Below, in pieces: positions 57,097 to 64,000 of a stretch of DNA of 64,000 nt. Under the pieces are notes generated by a model. It searched no databases and was not told where the DNA came from. It saw only the letters and a program-made list of their open reading frames with translations. Source of the DNA: Prevotella sp. Its GTDB lineage: Bacteria > Bacteroidota > Bacteroidia > Bacteroidales > Dysgonomonadaceae. The position numbers and the translations under genes were made by a program. Each line of letters starts with the position of its first letter. Positions within the stretch are counted from its first letter, which is position 1. Location of the stretch: the NCBI GenBank assembly GCA_031285625.1, contig JAITVV010000093.1, forward strand, positions 1 through 64,000, written 5' to 3'.

Positions 57097-57995
57097 CTGT
57101 AAACATTGGAGATTTACATTTGAAGAACCCGGTAATGACTGCTTCGGGCACTTTCGGGTATGGAAAAGAGTATTCTGATTTTATTGACTTGCCGCGAATT
57201 GGTGGTATTTTTGTAAAAGGAACTACTATTCGCGAGCGACAGGGTAACGACTATCCTCGAATGGCAGAAACTCCATCCGGTATGCTGAATGCAGTAGGCT
57301 TACAAAATAAAGGTGTTGATTATTTTATTTCCAATATATATCCGGAGATAAAAGATATAGATACAAATATTATAGTAAATGTATCCGGATCTACTATCGA
57401 AGATTATGTAGAATGTTCACAGCGATTAGCCGATTTGGATAAAGTACCTGCTATCGAATTAAATATTTCATGCCCGAATGTAAAGGAAGGCGGTATGGCA
57501 TTTGGGACTTCAGCTTGTTCTGCATCGGAGGTAACAAAGGCAGTACGCGAAGTATGGAAAAAGACTCTTATTGTGAAACTTTCTCCTAATGTTACTGATA
57601 TTACCGAAATAGCAAAGGCTGTGGAGGGCGAAGGAGCTGATGCCGTTTCACTTATAAATACTCTTTTGGGTATGGCAATAGATATAAACAAGAGACGTCC
57701 TGTATTATCCACAGTTACAGGAGGTTTGTCCGGCCCATGTGTAAAACCTGTAGCTTTAAGAATGGTATGGCAAACTTATAATGCTGTAAAAATTCCAGTA
57801 ATAGGTATGGGGGGAATATCTTCATGGCAAGATGCAATTGAATTTATACTTGCCGGTTCTTCAGCAATACAGATAGGAACCCATAATTTTATAGATCCGA
57901 CAATCTCGGTTAAGGTCGTTGACGGGATAAGGGAATATCTTGATAGAAACAATATAGGTTCTATAAACGAACTGGTAGGAAGCTTACAGATATAA
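57084..57995 (+). CDS. pyrD: Dihydroorotate dehydrogenase, class 1B catalytic subunit
   Basis: PyrD oxidises dihydroorotate to orotate with FMN in pyrimidine synthesis. Motifs are [51 protein letters not shown] with the class-1 catalytic Cys, and [19 protein letters not shown] for phosphate binding. Pairing with pyrK marks it as the NAD-linked 1B type. Length 303 is normal. A shared terminator separates it from convergent rpsP. Confidence 0.96.
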   Translation: MDKLTVNIGDLHLKNPVMTASGTFGYGKEYSDFIDLPRIGGIFVKGTTIRERQGNDYPRMAETPSGMLNAVGLQNKGVDYFISNIYPEIKDIDTNIIVNVSGSTIEDYVECSQRLADLDKVPAIELNISCPNVKEGGMAFGTSACSASEVTKAVREVWKKTLIVKLSPNVTDITEIAKAVEGEGADAVSLINTLLGMAIDINKRRPVLSTVTGGLSGPCVKPVALRMVWQTYNAVKIPVIGMGGISSWQDAIEFILAGSSAIQIGTHNFIDPTISVKVVDGIREYLDRNNIGSINELVGSLQI

Positions 57996-58020
57996 TCGAT
58001 TACTTATTATATAAAATAAA

Positions 58021-58044
58021 AAACCCGATAAAAATATCGGGTTT
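58021..58044. terminator. Bidirectional terminator between pyrD and rpsP
   Basis: AAACCCGATA pairs with TATCGGGTTT around an AAAA loop, with T-rich sequence after it and A-rich sequence before it. It serves both convergent genes. Confidence 0.85.
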
Positions 58045-58068
58045 TTTATTTATGCTGTATATTAGATA

Positions 58069-58674
58069 TTATTCAGCACTTTTTTCTTCAGCAGGAGTTT
58101 CTGTTTCAGTTGCTGCAGGAGCCTCTTCTGGAGTCTCAGCAACTGGTGCTTCTACTGTTTCTGCTTCTTCAGCAGGAGCAGCTTCGGCCTCAGCCTCTGC
58201 TTGTGCAGCATTTTCTTCTGCTTTCTTTTGAGCTACAGCTTCTGCTCTTGCCTTATTAGCTGCTTTTTCAGCATCTAAACGAGCTTTTGCATCAGCCTGA
58301 GCCTTAGTTTGGTTTTTGTTGATGACAGCCTGAGTACCTTTTTCTTTCTCTTCTTTCCAAGCTTCAAATTTCTTTTCAGCATCAGCTTCAGAGAAAGCAC
58401 CTTTAGCAACACCACCAAGAAGGTGTTTCTTTAATAAAACTCCTTGTTCAGAAAGTATGTTACGTGTAGTGTCAGTAGGTTGAGCACCAACTTGTAACCA
58501 GTACAAAGCCCTATCGAAATTTATAGTTATTGTAGCAGGATTGGTATTCGGATTATACGAACCAACTTTTTCAATAAATTTTCCATCACGTGGAGCTCTG
58601 CTATCTGCAATGACGATGTGGTAAAAAGGATAACCTTTACGTCCTCGTCTTTGTAAACGGATCTTTGTAGCCAT
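58069..58674 (-). CDS. rpsP: 30S ribosomal protein bS16 with long acidic/alanine-rich tail
   Basis: Residues 1 to about 85 are a normal bS16 core ([39 protein letters not shown]). The remaining 115 residues are a charged Ala/Glu/Lys stretch with [20 protein letters not shown], predicted as a long helix then disordered. Bacteroidota bS16 proteins often carry such tails, though this one more than doubles the protein. The promoter is strong (ATTG-N19-TATCTTTG). The tail's role is unknown. Confidence 0.95.
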   Translation of the reverse strand: MATKIRLQRRGRKGYPFYHIVIADSRAPRDGKFIEKVGSYNPNTNPATITINFDRALYWLQVGAQPTDTTRNILSEQGVLLKKHLLGGVAKGAFSEADAEKKFEAWKEEKEKGTQAVINKNQTKAQADAKARLDAEKAANKARAEAVAQKKAEENAAQAEAEAEAAPAEEAETVEAPVAETPEEAPAATETETPAEEKSAE

Positions 58675-58721
58675 TTTCTTTCTAGTTAATTTTAATTATA
58701 CATAATTGTTATTAGCGGCTG

Positions 58722-58752
58722 CAAAGATAGAAATAAGTTTTTGTTATACAAT
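58722..58752 (-). promoter_or_regulatory. Promoter of rpsP
   Basis: On the minus strand ATTG (58749-58752), a 19-base spacer and TATCTTTG (58722-58729) repeat the rho promoter layout exactly. The leader would be about 40 bases. Confidence 0.75.
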
Positions 58753-58926
58753 AAAATATCTGCAGTCTTTTCAAACTATTGATCTTATTTTTAATTTCTT
58801 TGTTCCAATTTATATACCTCAATTGTGAATACATGTTATTTTTTGTAAATATACCTAATCGGTTTTATTACCAATAATGATCTATAAATGTGTTTGTTCT
58901 ATTTTTGGGTATAACACACTTTTTTG

Positions 58927-60408
58927 ATGCTAAAGAAATATACATATATCATTCTTTTTCTTGGAATTACTATTTTTTGTAATGCACAAATTCCCATGCG
59001 GCAGCAAGTAGCTACACCAAAAGAGGCAGATTCGTTAGATATAGCTTACTATTCTAAAAAAAAGAAATGGTTTCATGCCGGAGCTACTGCATTTAGTGTC
59101 AACATGGGTGTGTGGGCTTTCGACAGATATATTCAGAAAGGACATTTTGCATATATCAGCATGAATACAGTGAGAGAGAATTTCAGAAAAGGATTTATTT
59201 GGGATAATGATTATATGGGCACAAATATGTTCCTGCACCCATACCATGGCAACTTATACTTCAATGCAGGACGGGCAAATGGACTTAATTATTGGGAATC
59301 GGGAGCATTAGCGTTAGGGGGAAGTGCGATGTGGGAGCTCTTTATGGAGTGTGAGTATCCTTCTACAAACGATATTATAGCAACTCCTATAGGCGGAATG
59401 GCCTTGGGAGAAGTATTATTCAGAACCTCAGATTTAATTTTGGACGATAGACGTACTGGTTCTTCCCGTTTCGGACAGGAACTGGCAGCATTTATAATAG
59501 CCCCAACCCGTGGTTTGACGCGTATTATCAATGGGGATGCATGGCGAAAACGTCCCACATCAGGAAAACAGTTCGGAGTACCGGATGTAAGTGTGGAAGT
59601 ATCTATGGGTATTAGAGCTTTGGAACTAAAAGATCAGATATTTGATAAGGGACTTGGTTTTGCTACCAATATCAATGTTGAGTACGGAGACCGGTATGAA
59701 GCTGAAACAAATAAACCCTACGACTATTTCACTTTCAAGGCTAATTTAAATGGTCAGGGTTCTCAGCCGTTAATCAGCCAGTTGAATATTACAGGGCGGC
59801 TATATTCTACCGAAATAATAAATAACTCAAAGGATTTTCTGAGCCTTGGAGTTTATCAACATTATGATTATTACGACTCGGATACAATATCTGATGTTTC
59901 TGCCAGAGTACCTTACAAGTTTTGTACTCCTGCTTCATTTGGATTAGGGCTGATACATAAGAGTAAGCGATTCAAAGACTGGGATTTTAATTCATACTTT
60001 CATTTTAATGGTATCTTATTAGGAGCTTCATTAAGTGACCATTATGTTGTAAATGACCGTAATTATAATCTGGCTGCCGGTTTTAGCTGGCAAAGCGGAG
60101 TTAGTATTGCTTATAAAGATATTATAAGTGTATCAAGTAGTTATGAGGGATATCGTATGTTTACCTGGAAAGGATACGACAAAGACATAAATTGGGAGAT
60201 CGTGAATGAAAAAACATTAGATGCCCAAGGAGATCATTCACAAGCTATATTGCATGCTATTTCCCTAAGGGTGGATCTGAAATTGAAAAATCAATTTTAT
60301 CTGACAGCAATAGGTTATAATTACACACGTGATACAAATTATAAGTATTTCGATAATGTGTTTTCCAAGACATCCGAAGGGCGTCTCATGCTTACTTATA
60401 AGTTTTGA
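58927..60408 (+). CDS. DUF3943 family outer-membrane-associated protein
   Basis: The signal peptide (IILFLGITIFCNAQ) is followed by WFHAGATAFSVNMGVWAFDR and YHGNLYFNAGRANGLNYWES, then GSAMWELFMECEYPSTNDII, the DUF3943 core. The C-terminal 200 residues alternate hydrophobic and polar positions and end in aromatic residues (GRLMLTYKF), as beta-barrel strands do. The start is ATG at 58927; the TTG just before is less likely. A TATTTTTG -7-like box lies at 58900-58907. Function is unknown. Convergent with mfd. Confidence 0.82.
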   Translation: MLKKYTYIILFLGITIFCNAQIPMRQQVATPKEADSLDIAYYSKKKKWFHAGATAFSVNMGVWAFDRYIQKGHFAYISMNTVRENFRKGFIWDNDYMGTNMFLHPYHGNLYFNAGRANGLNYWESGALALGGSAMWELFMECEYPSTNDIIATPIGGMALGEVLFRTSDLILDDRRTGSSRFGQELAAFIIAPTRGLTRIINGDAWRKRPTSGKQFGVPDVSVEVSMGIRALELKDQIFDKGLGFATNINVEYGDRYEAETNKPYDYFTFKANLNGQGSQPLISQLNITGRLYSTEIINNSKDFLSLGVYQHYDYYDSDTISDVSARVPYKFCTPASFGLGLIHKSKRFKDWDFNSYFHFNGILLGASLSDHYVVNDRNYNLAAGFSWQSGVSIAYKDIISVSSSYEGYRMFTWKGYDKDINWEIVNEKTLDAQGDHSQAILHAISLRVDLKLKNQFYLTAIGYNYTRDTNYKYFDNVFSKTSEGRLMLTYKF

Positions 60409-60419
60409 TGTCTAAATAA

Positions 60420-63400
60420 TCAAACAATTTCATTTATTTCTCCCAATATCATACAAGCCGTTTCTACATTAGGTACACTCTGAATGCTTACCGAACGTTT
60501 TCCATTTCTGTCTTTCAATTCGCATTTACGGGGATATTTCTGTATATAATCCAGCAGTTTATCAAATGCTTTTGACTGATAATATGGTGAATCCGGATTT
60601 GAAACAAGGAATAAACTCATACGTCCACTCTTAAGGACGACTTTCTCTATTCCCAATGTTTTGGCTAAAGCCTGGAGTTTAACCACCATAATAAGTTCCC
60701 TGCCTTCTTGTGGAATTTTCCCGAAACGATCTTCAAGACGTTCTACAAATTTATTTGTATCAGACTCTTTTTCCATGTTATCGAGTTCGCGATATAATGT
60801 AATACGCTCCGAATCATTGGGAATATAAAGTGCAGGAAAGAGTAGTTCCAGATCACTTTCTATCTGCACATCCTCTACAAAGTTTTCCCCGGAAATCTTA
60901 TTATCTTCATCTGTTTCGTGGTAAAGTGCGGCAAATTCATCGTTCTTAAGTTCATTAACTGCCTCTGTAAGGATTTTCTGATATACCTCATATCCCAGAT
61001 CTGCAATAAACCCGCTTTGCTCTGCTCCGAGTAAGTTGCCTGCTCCGCGAATATCCAAATCCTGCATGGCGATATGGAAACCGTGCCCGAGCTCAGAGAA
61101 GTTTTCAATAGCCTGTAGCCGCCTTCTGGCTTCTGGGGTTAGTGTGTGTAATGGCGGTGCCAGCAGGTATGCAAATGCTTTTTTATTACTACGGCCCACA
61201 CGTCCACGGAGTTGATGCAAGTCACTCAACCCGAAATTCTGAGCATTGTTTACTATAATTGTATTGGCATTCGGGATATCGATACCCGATTCGATAATAG
61301 AAGTTGCTACCAATAGGTCATACTCATGATTTACAAAGTCAATAATAATAGATTCCAGCTTTGCCGGATCCATTTGTCCATGCCCCACTGCAATACGCGC
61401 ATCTGGCACTTCCCGTTTGATAATTTCTTCTAATTCGTATATGTTTTTTATACGGTTATTGATGAAAAAGACCTGCCCGTTGCGGCTCATCTCAAATTCA
61501 ATGGCTTCACGTATTATAAGGGGGTCGAAGGTATGTACCTCTGTTTGTATCGGATAACGGTTTGGCGGTGGAGTAGTTATTGAAGACAGATCTCTGGCAC
61601 CCATCAGTGAAAACTGCAATGTGCGCGGGATCGGTGTGGCGGTCATTGTCAGAGTGTCTACATTAGACTTCATTTGTTTAAGCTTCTCTTTTACTGCTAC
61701 TCCGAATTTTTGTTCTTCATCTATAATCAGCAATCCCAGATCTTTAAATTGTATATCTTTACCCACAATACGATGTGTACCGATAAGTATATCTATTTTT
61801 CCTTCTTTGAGATCTTTCAGTATTTCTTTTATTTGTCCGGCAGTACGTGCCCTGCTGATATAGTCGACACGGCAAGGGAAATCTTTTAACCGCTCTTTAA
61901 ATGTTTGATAATGCTGATATGCCAAAACGGTTGTAGGAACCAAAACGGCTACTTGTTTATTATCAGTCACAGCCTTGAAAGCTGCACGAATAGAAACTTC
62001 AGTCTTACCAAAGCCAACATCTCCACATATAAGGCGGTCCATTGGTTTGCTGTTCTCCATATCATGCTTAACGTCTGCTGTGGCTTTTACCTGATCGGGA
62101 GTATCTTCGTAGATAAATGATGCTTCAAGCTCATTCTGGAGGAAAGAGTCGGGAGAAAATGTAAAACCTTCTTCCTGACGGCGTTTAGCATATAATTGAA
62201 TCAGATCCCGGGCAATATCTTTAACCTTACTTTTGGTCTTTTCCTTGATCTTATTCCATGCTCCGGTACCTAATTTATTTATACGTGGAGGTTCGCCTTC
62301 TTTCCCCCTGTATTTCGATATTTTATGTAGAGAGTGAAGGGAAACGAAGATAACATCGTTATTGAGGTAAATTAGTTTTATTAATTCCTGCATCTTTCCA
62401 TTCATATCGGAACGGACAAGGCCTCCGAACTGTCCCACACCATGATCTATATGTACAATATAATCCCCGATCTGGAATTGTTGTAATTCTTTTAACGATA
62501 ATGCAAATTTACCGGAACGCACTCTGTCTGATTTCAGATTGTATTTGTGGTAACGGTCGAAAATCTGATGGTCTGTAAAACAACAGATTCTCAATGTTTC
62601 ATCCAGAAAACCATCTGACAGTGTTCTCTCCACAGGTATAAAGTCTATATTATCTCCTCTGTCTTCAAATATAGATTGCAACCGTTTTTGCTGCTTTTCA
62701 CTATCACTCAGGATATAGATTTTGTAATCTTTATCAATATATTTATGAAAAGTCTCACTGATCAGGTCGAAATTCTTGTGAAATGAAGGTTGTATATCTG
62801 TCTTAAACTCAATTACAGCTTCAGAATGTATTTTATTTCCAAAATGAACATGCTTGAATGTAGATATTAGACTTTCGTATTCGCCTCTGGTTGTTAATTT
62901 ATTCTGTATATCTTTCTCATATTCAGGATTATCTAGTATAGCAGAATCATTGTATATACTATCTACTTTGTCGCCTGCCCATACAAAATCTTTAAATGCA
63001 ATAACTGTATCCTGAGGAATTAGTTTTAAAAGAGAAGCTCGCTCCAGATTTGATTTTTGCATATCGGGAATTATTTGTATCTGTTGCAGTTTCTCTTTTG
63101 ATAGCTGAGTTTCTATATCAAAAGTGCGGATTGTGCTTACTTCATCGCCAAAAAAGTCGACACGGTATGGGAATTCACTCGAAAAAGAAAAAACATCCAG
63201 AATACTACCACGAATAGCATATTGTCCTGGTTCGTAAACATAATCTACATACTCAAAACCGAAGGTATCCAGCATTTCAGACACAAAATCCCTGTCAATT
63301 TCTTCATCAACAGACATTTGTATTGTATTCTTTTTCAGAACATCTTTAGCTACAGCCTTTTCGGCTAATGCTTCCGGATATGTTACAATAATAAGGTGCT

Positions 63401-63746
63401 TCTCCCGGATCTGTAACTGTCCCATTACTTCTGTACGAAGTATTTCATTAGCGGCATCTATCTGCCCGTATTTAATAGCTCTCTTGTATGCTGAAGGGAA
63501 AAATAAGACCTTATCAGAATCAAGGATCTGATTCAGATCATGATAAAAATAGCCGGCACTTTCCTGATCATTTAAAACAAATAATAGACAATTATCCGTT
63601 TTGTGAAATAATGCTGCGGCAAACATCGATGCAGCCGAGCCTTGCAATCCCTTTACATAAATGTTTTTATATTTGTCTAAAAGGCTTGTTACAGCTGTTA
63701 TATTTTTGTGAGTTTCAAAAACTTCTTGTAAAGCTGATAGTTTCAA
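60420..63746 (-). CDS. mfd: Transcription-repair coupling factor Mfd
   Basis: Mfd removes RNA polymerase stalled at DNA damage and recruits UvrA. The UvrB-like start (NIYVKGLQGSAASMFAAALF) is followed by the RNAP-binding domain (FQIGDYIVHIDHGVGQFGG). The translocase has ICGDVGFGKTEVSIRAAFKA, LIIDEEQKFGV, MTATPIPRTL and ATSIIESGIDIPN, and the TRCF domain is C-terminal. An ATG lies at 63815 and a TTG at 63830. However, TAATTTTG (63772-63779) looks like the -7 box, and family alignment begins at KLSALQEVFETHKN. I therefore prefer the TTG at 63746, giving 1108 residues. Confidence 0.94.
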   Translation of the reverse strand: MKLSALQEVFETHKNITAVTSLLDKYKNIYVKGLQGSAASMFAAALFHKTDNCLLFVLNDQESAGYFYHDLNQILDSDKVLFFPSAYKRAIKYGQIDAANEILRTEVMGQLQIREKHLIIVTYPEALAEKAVAKDVLKKNTIQMSVDEEIDRDFVSEMLDTFGFEYVDYVYEPGQYAIRGSILDVFSFSSEFPYRVDFFGDEVSTIRTFDIETQLSKEKLQQIQIIPDMQKSNLERASLLKLIPQDTVIAFKDFVWAGDKVDSIYNDSAILDNPEYEKDIQNKLTTRGEYESLISTFKHVHFGNKIHSEAVIEFKTDIQPSFHKNFDLISETFHKYIDKDYKIYILSDSEKQQKRLQSIFEDRGDNIDFIPVERTLSDGFLDETLRICCFTDHQIFDRYHKYNLKSDRVRSGKFALSLKELQQFQIGDYIVHIDHGVGQFGGLVRSDMNGKMQELIKLIYLNNDVIFVSLHSLHKISKYRGKEGEPPRINKLGTGAWNKIKEKTKSKVKDIARDLIQLYAKRRQEEGFTFSPDSFLQNELEASFIYEDTPDQVKATADVKHDMENSKPMDRLICGDVGFGKTEVSIRAAFKAVTDNKQVAVLVPTTVLAYQHYQTFKERLKDFPCRVDYISRARTAGQIKEILKDLKEGKIDILIGTHRIVGKDIQFKDLGLLIIDEEQKFGVAVKEKLKQMKSNVDTLTMTATPIPRTLQFSLMGARDLSSITTPPPNRYPIQTEVHTFDPLIIREAIEFEMSRNGQVFFINNRIKNIYELEEIIKREVPDARIAVGHGQMDPAKLESIIIDFVNHEYDLLVATSIIESGIDIPNANTIIVNNAQNFGLSDLHQLRGRVGRSNKKAFAYLLAPPLHTLTPEARRRLQAIENFSELGHGFHIAMQDLDIRGAGNLLGAEQSGFIADLGYEVYQKILTEAVNELKNDEFAALYHETDEDNKISGENFVEDVQIESDLELLFPALYIPNDSERITLYRELDNMEKESDTNKFVERLEDRFGKIPQEGRELIMVVKLQALAKTLGIEKVVLKSGRMSLFLVSNPDSPYYQSKAFDKLLDYIQKYPRKCELKDRNGKRSVSIQSVPNVETACMILGEINEIV

Positions 63747-63873
63747 AGCAGTAGTAATTATTAATTTGGGATGCAAAATTAATAAAAAGCTACAAATTAT
63801 GTGCCGTTTATGCATATATAAAAGTAACAATCTATTTATAATGCAAATATTTGTTGTACATTATCTTACAAAC

Positions 63874-63926
63874 AAAAGGTGACAAAAGTGACATGTTTTT
63901 ACTATATTTTTCTTGTTACTTTTTTA
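63874..63926. repeat. GTGACA/GTTAC dispersed repeat, copy D
   Basis: AAAAGGTGACAAAAGTGACA, a T-rich spacer and CTTGTTACTTTTTT. This is the fullest copy and closest to that at 19801-19880. It lies in the gene-free window end upstream of mfd. Confidence 0.6.
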
Positions 63927-64000
63927 GATATTTTTGTTATATCAATGATCTTATTATAGATAATTATATACAGATAAATGAATATAGTTGGTAAAAGATA

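Overview
The window looks like a chromosomal segment of an AT-rich member of the Bacteroidota, most like Dysgonomonas or a relative. Supporting signs are a SusC/SusD pair with a hybrid two-component regulator, promoters of the Bacteroidota type (TAnnTTTG near -7), a Rho factor with a long disordered N-terminal insertion, a Bacteroides-like tryptophanase, and an rpsP with a long Ala/Glu-rich tail. The genus is an inference; nothing here fixes it.

Bases 1-2961 are accessory and decayed. They hold the start of an unknown minus-strand gene, a REP-like palindrome, a GC-richer foreign-looking patch, a ThiC-superfamily gene broken by two homopolymer frameshifts, a broken membrane-protein gene, and a nested palindrome. 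Bases 2962-9685 form an orphan type VI secretion island: VgrG, a PAAR protein with a C-terminal extension, a VasX-like membrane-acting effector split over three frames, a two-helix membrane protein that is the likely immunity protein, and a 47-codon ORF. Bases 9736-13115 encode a lipoprotein and a large exported protein that appear to be a pair.

Bases 13173-37411 form a polysaccharide utilization locus. SusC and SusD are followed on the minus strand by a GH43+GH16 fusion, a LacZ-type GH2, a GH105, a DUF2264/GH154 protein, a BNR-type propeller protein, a GH35 and a GH92. A divergent hybrid two-component system (HTCS) probably controls it. The enzyme set fits an acidic beta-1,3/1,6-galactan such as plant arabinogalactan protein: the backbone would be cut by GH43/GH16, side-chain galactose removed by GH35/GH2, and Rha-GlcA caps removed by the propeller protein, GH105 and GH154. 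GH92 has its own promoter and sits behind a terminator.

The rest is mostly core genome: a two-helix membrane protein, rho, a CDF cation exporter, purH, the cell-shape operon mreB-mreC-mreD-mrdA-rodA, an iron/heme/B12-type ABC ATPase and permease, a frameshifted C69 dipeptidase, an XRE-type regulator with repeated upstream octamers, tnaA with a long leader, a small winged-helix protein, pyrK-pyrD, rpsP, a DUF3943 protein and mfd.

Four copies of a repeat built on GTGACA/GTTAC are scattered through intergenic spaces. No rRNA, tRNA or CRISPR array was recognised.
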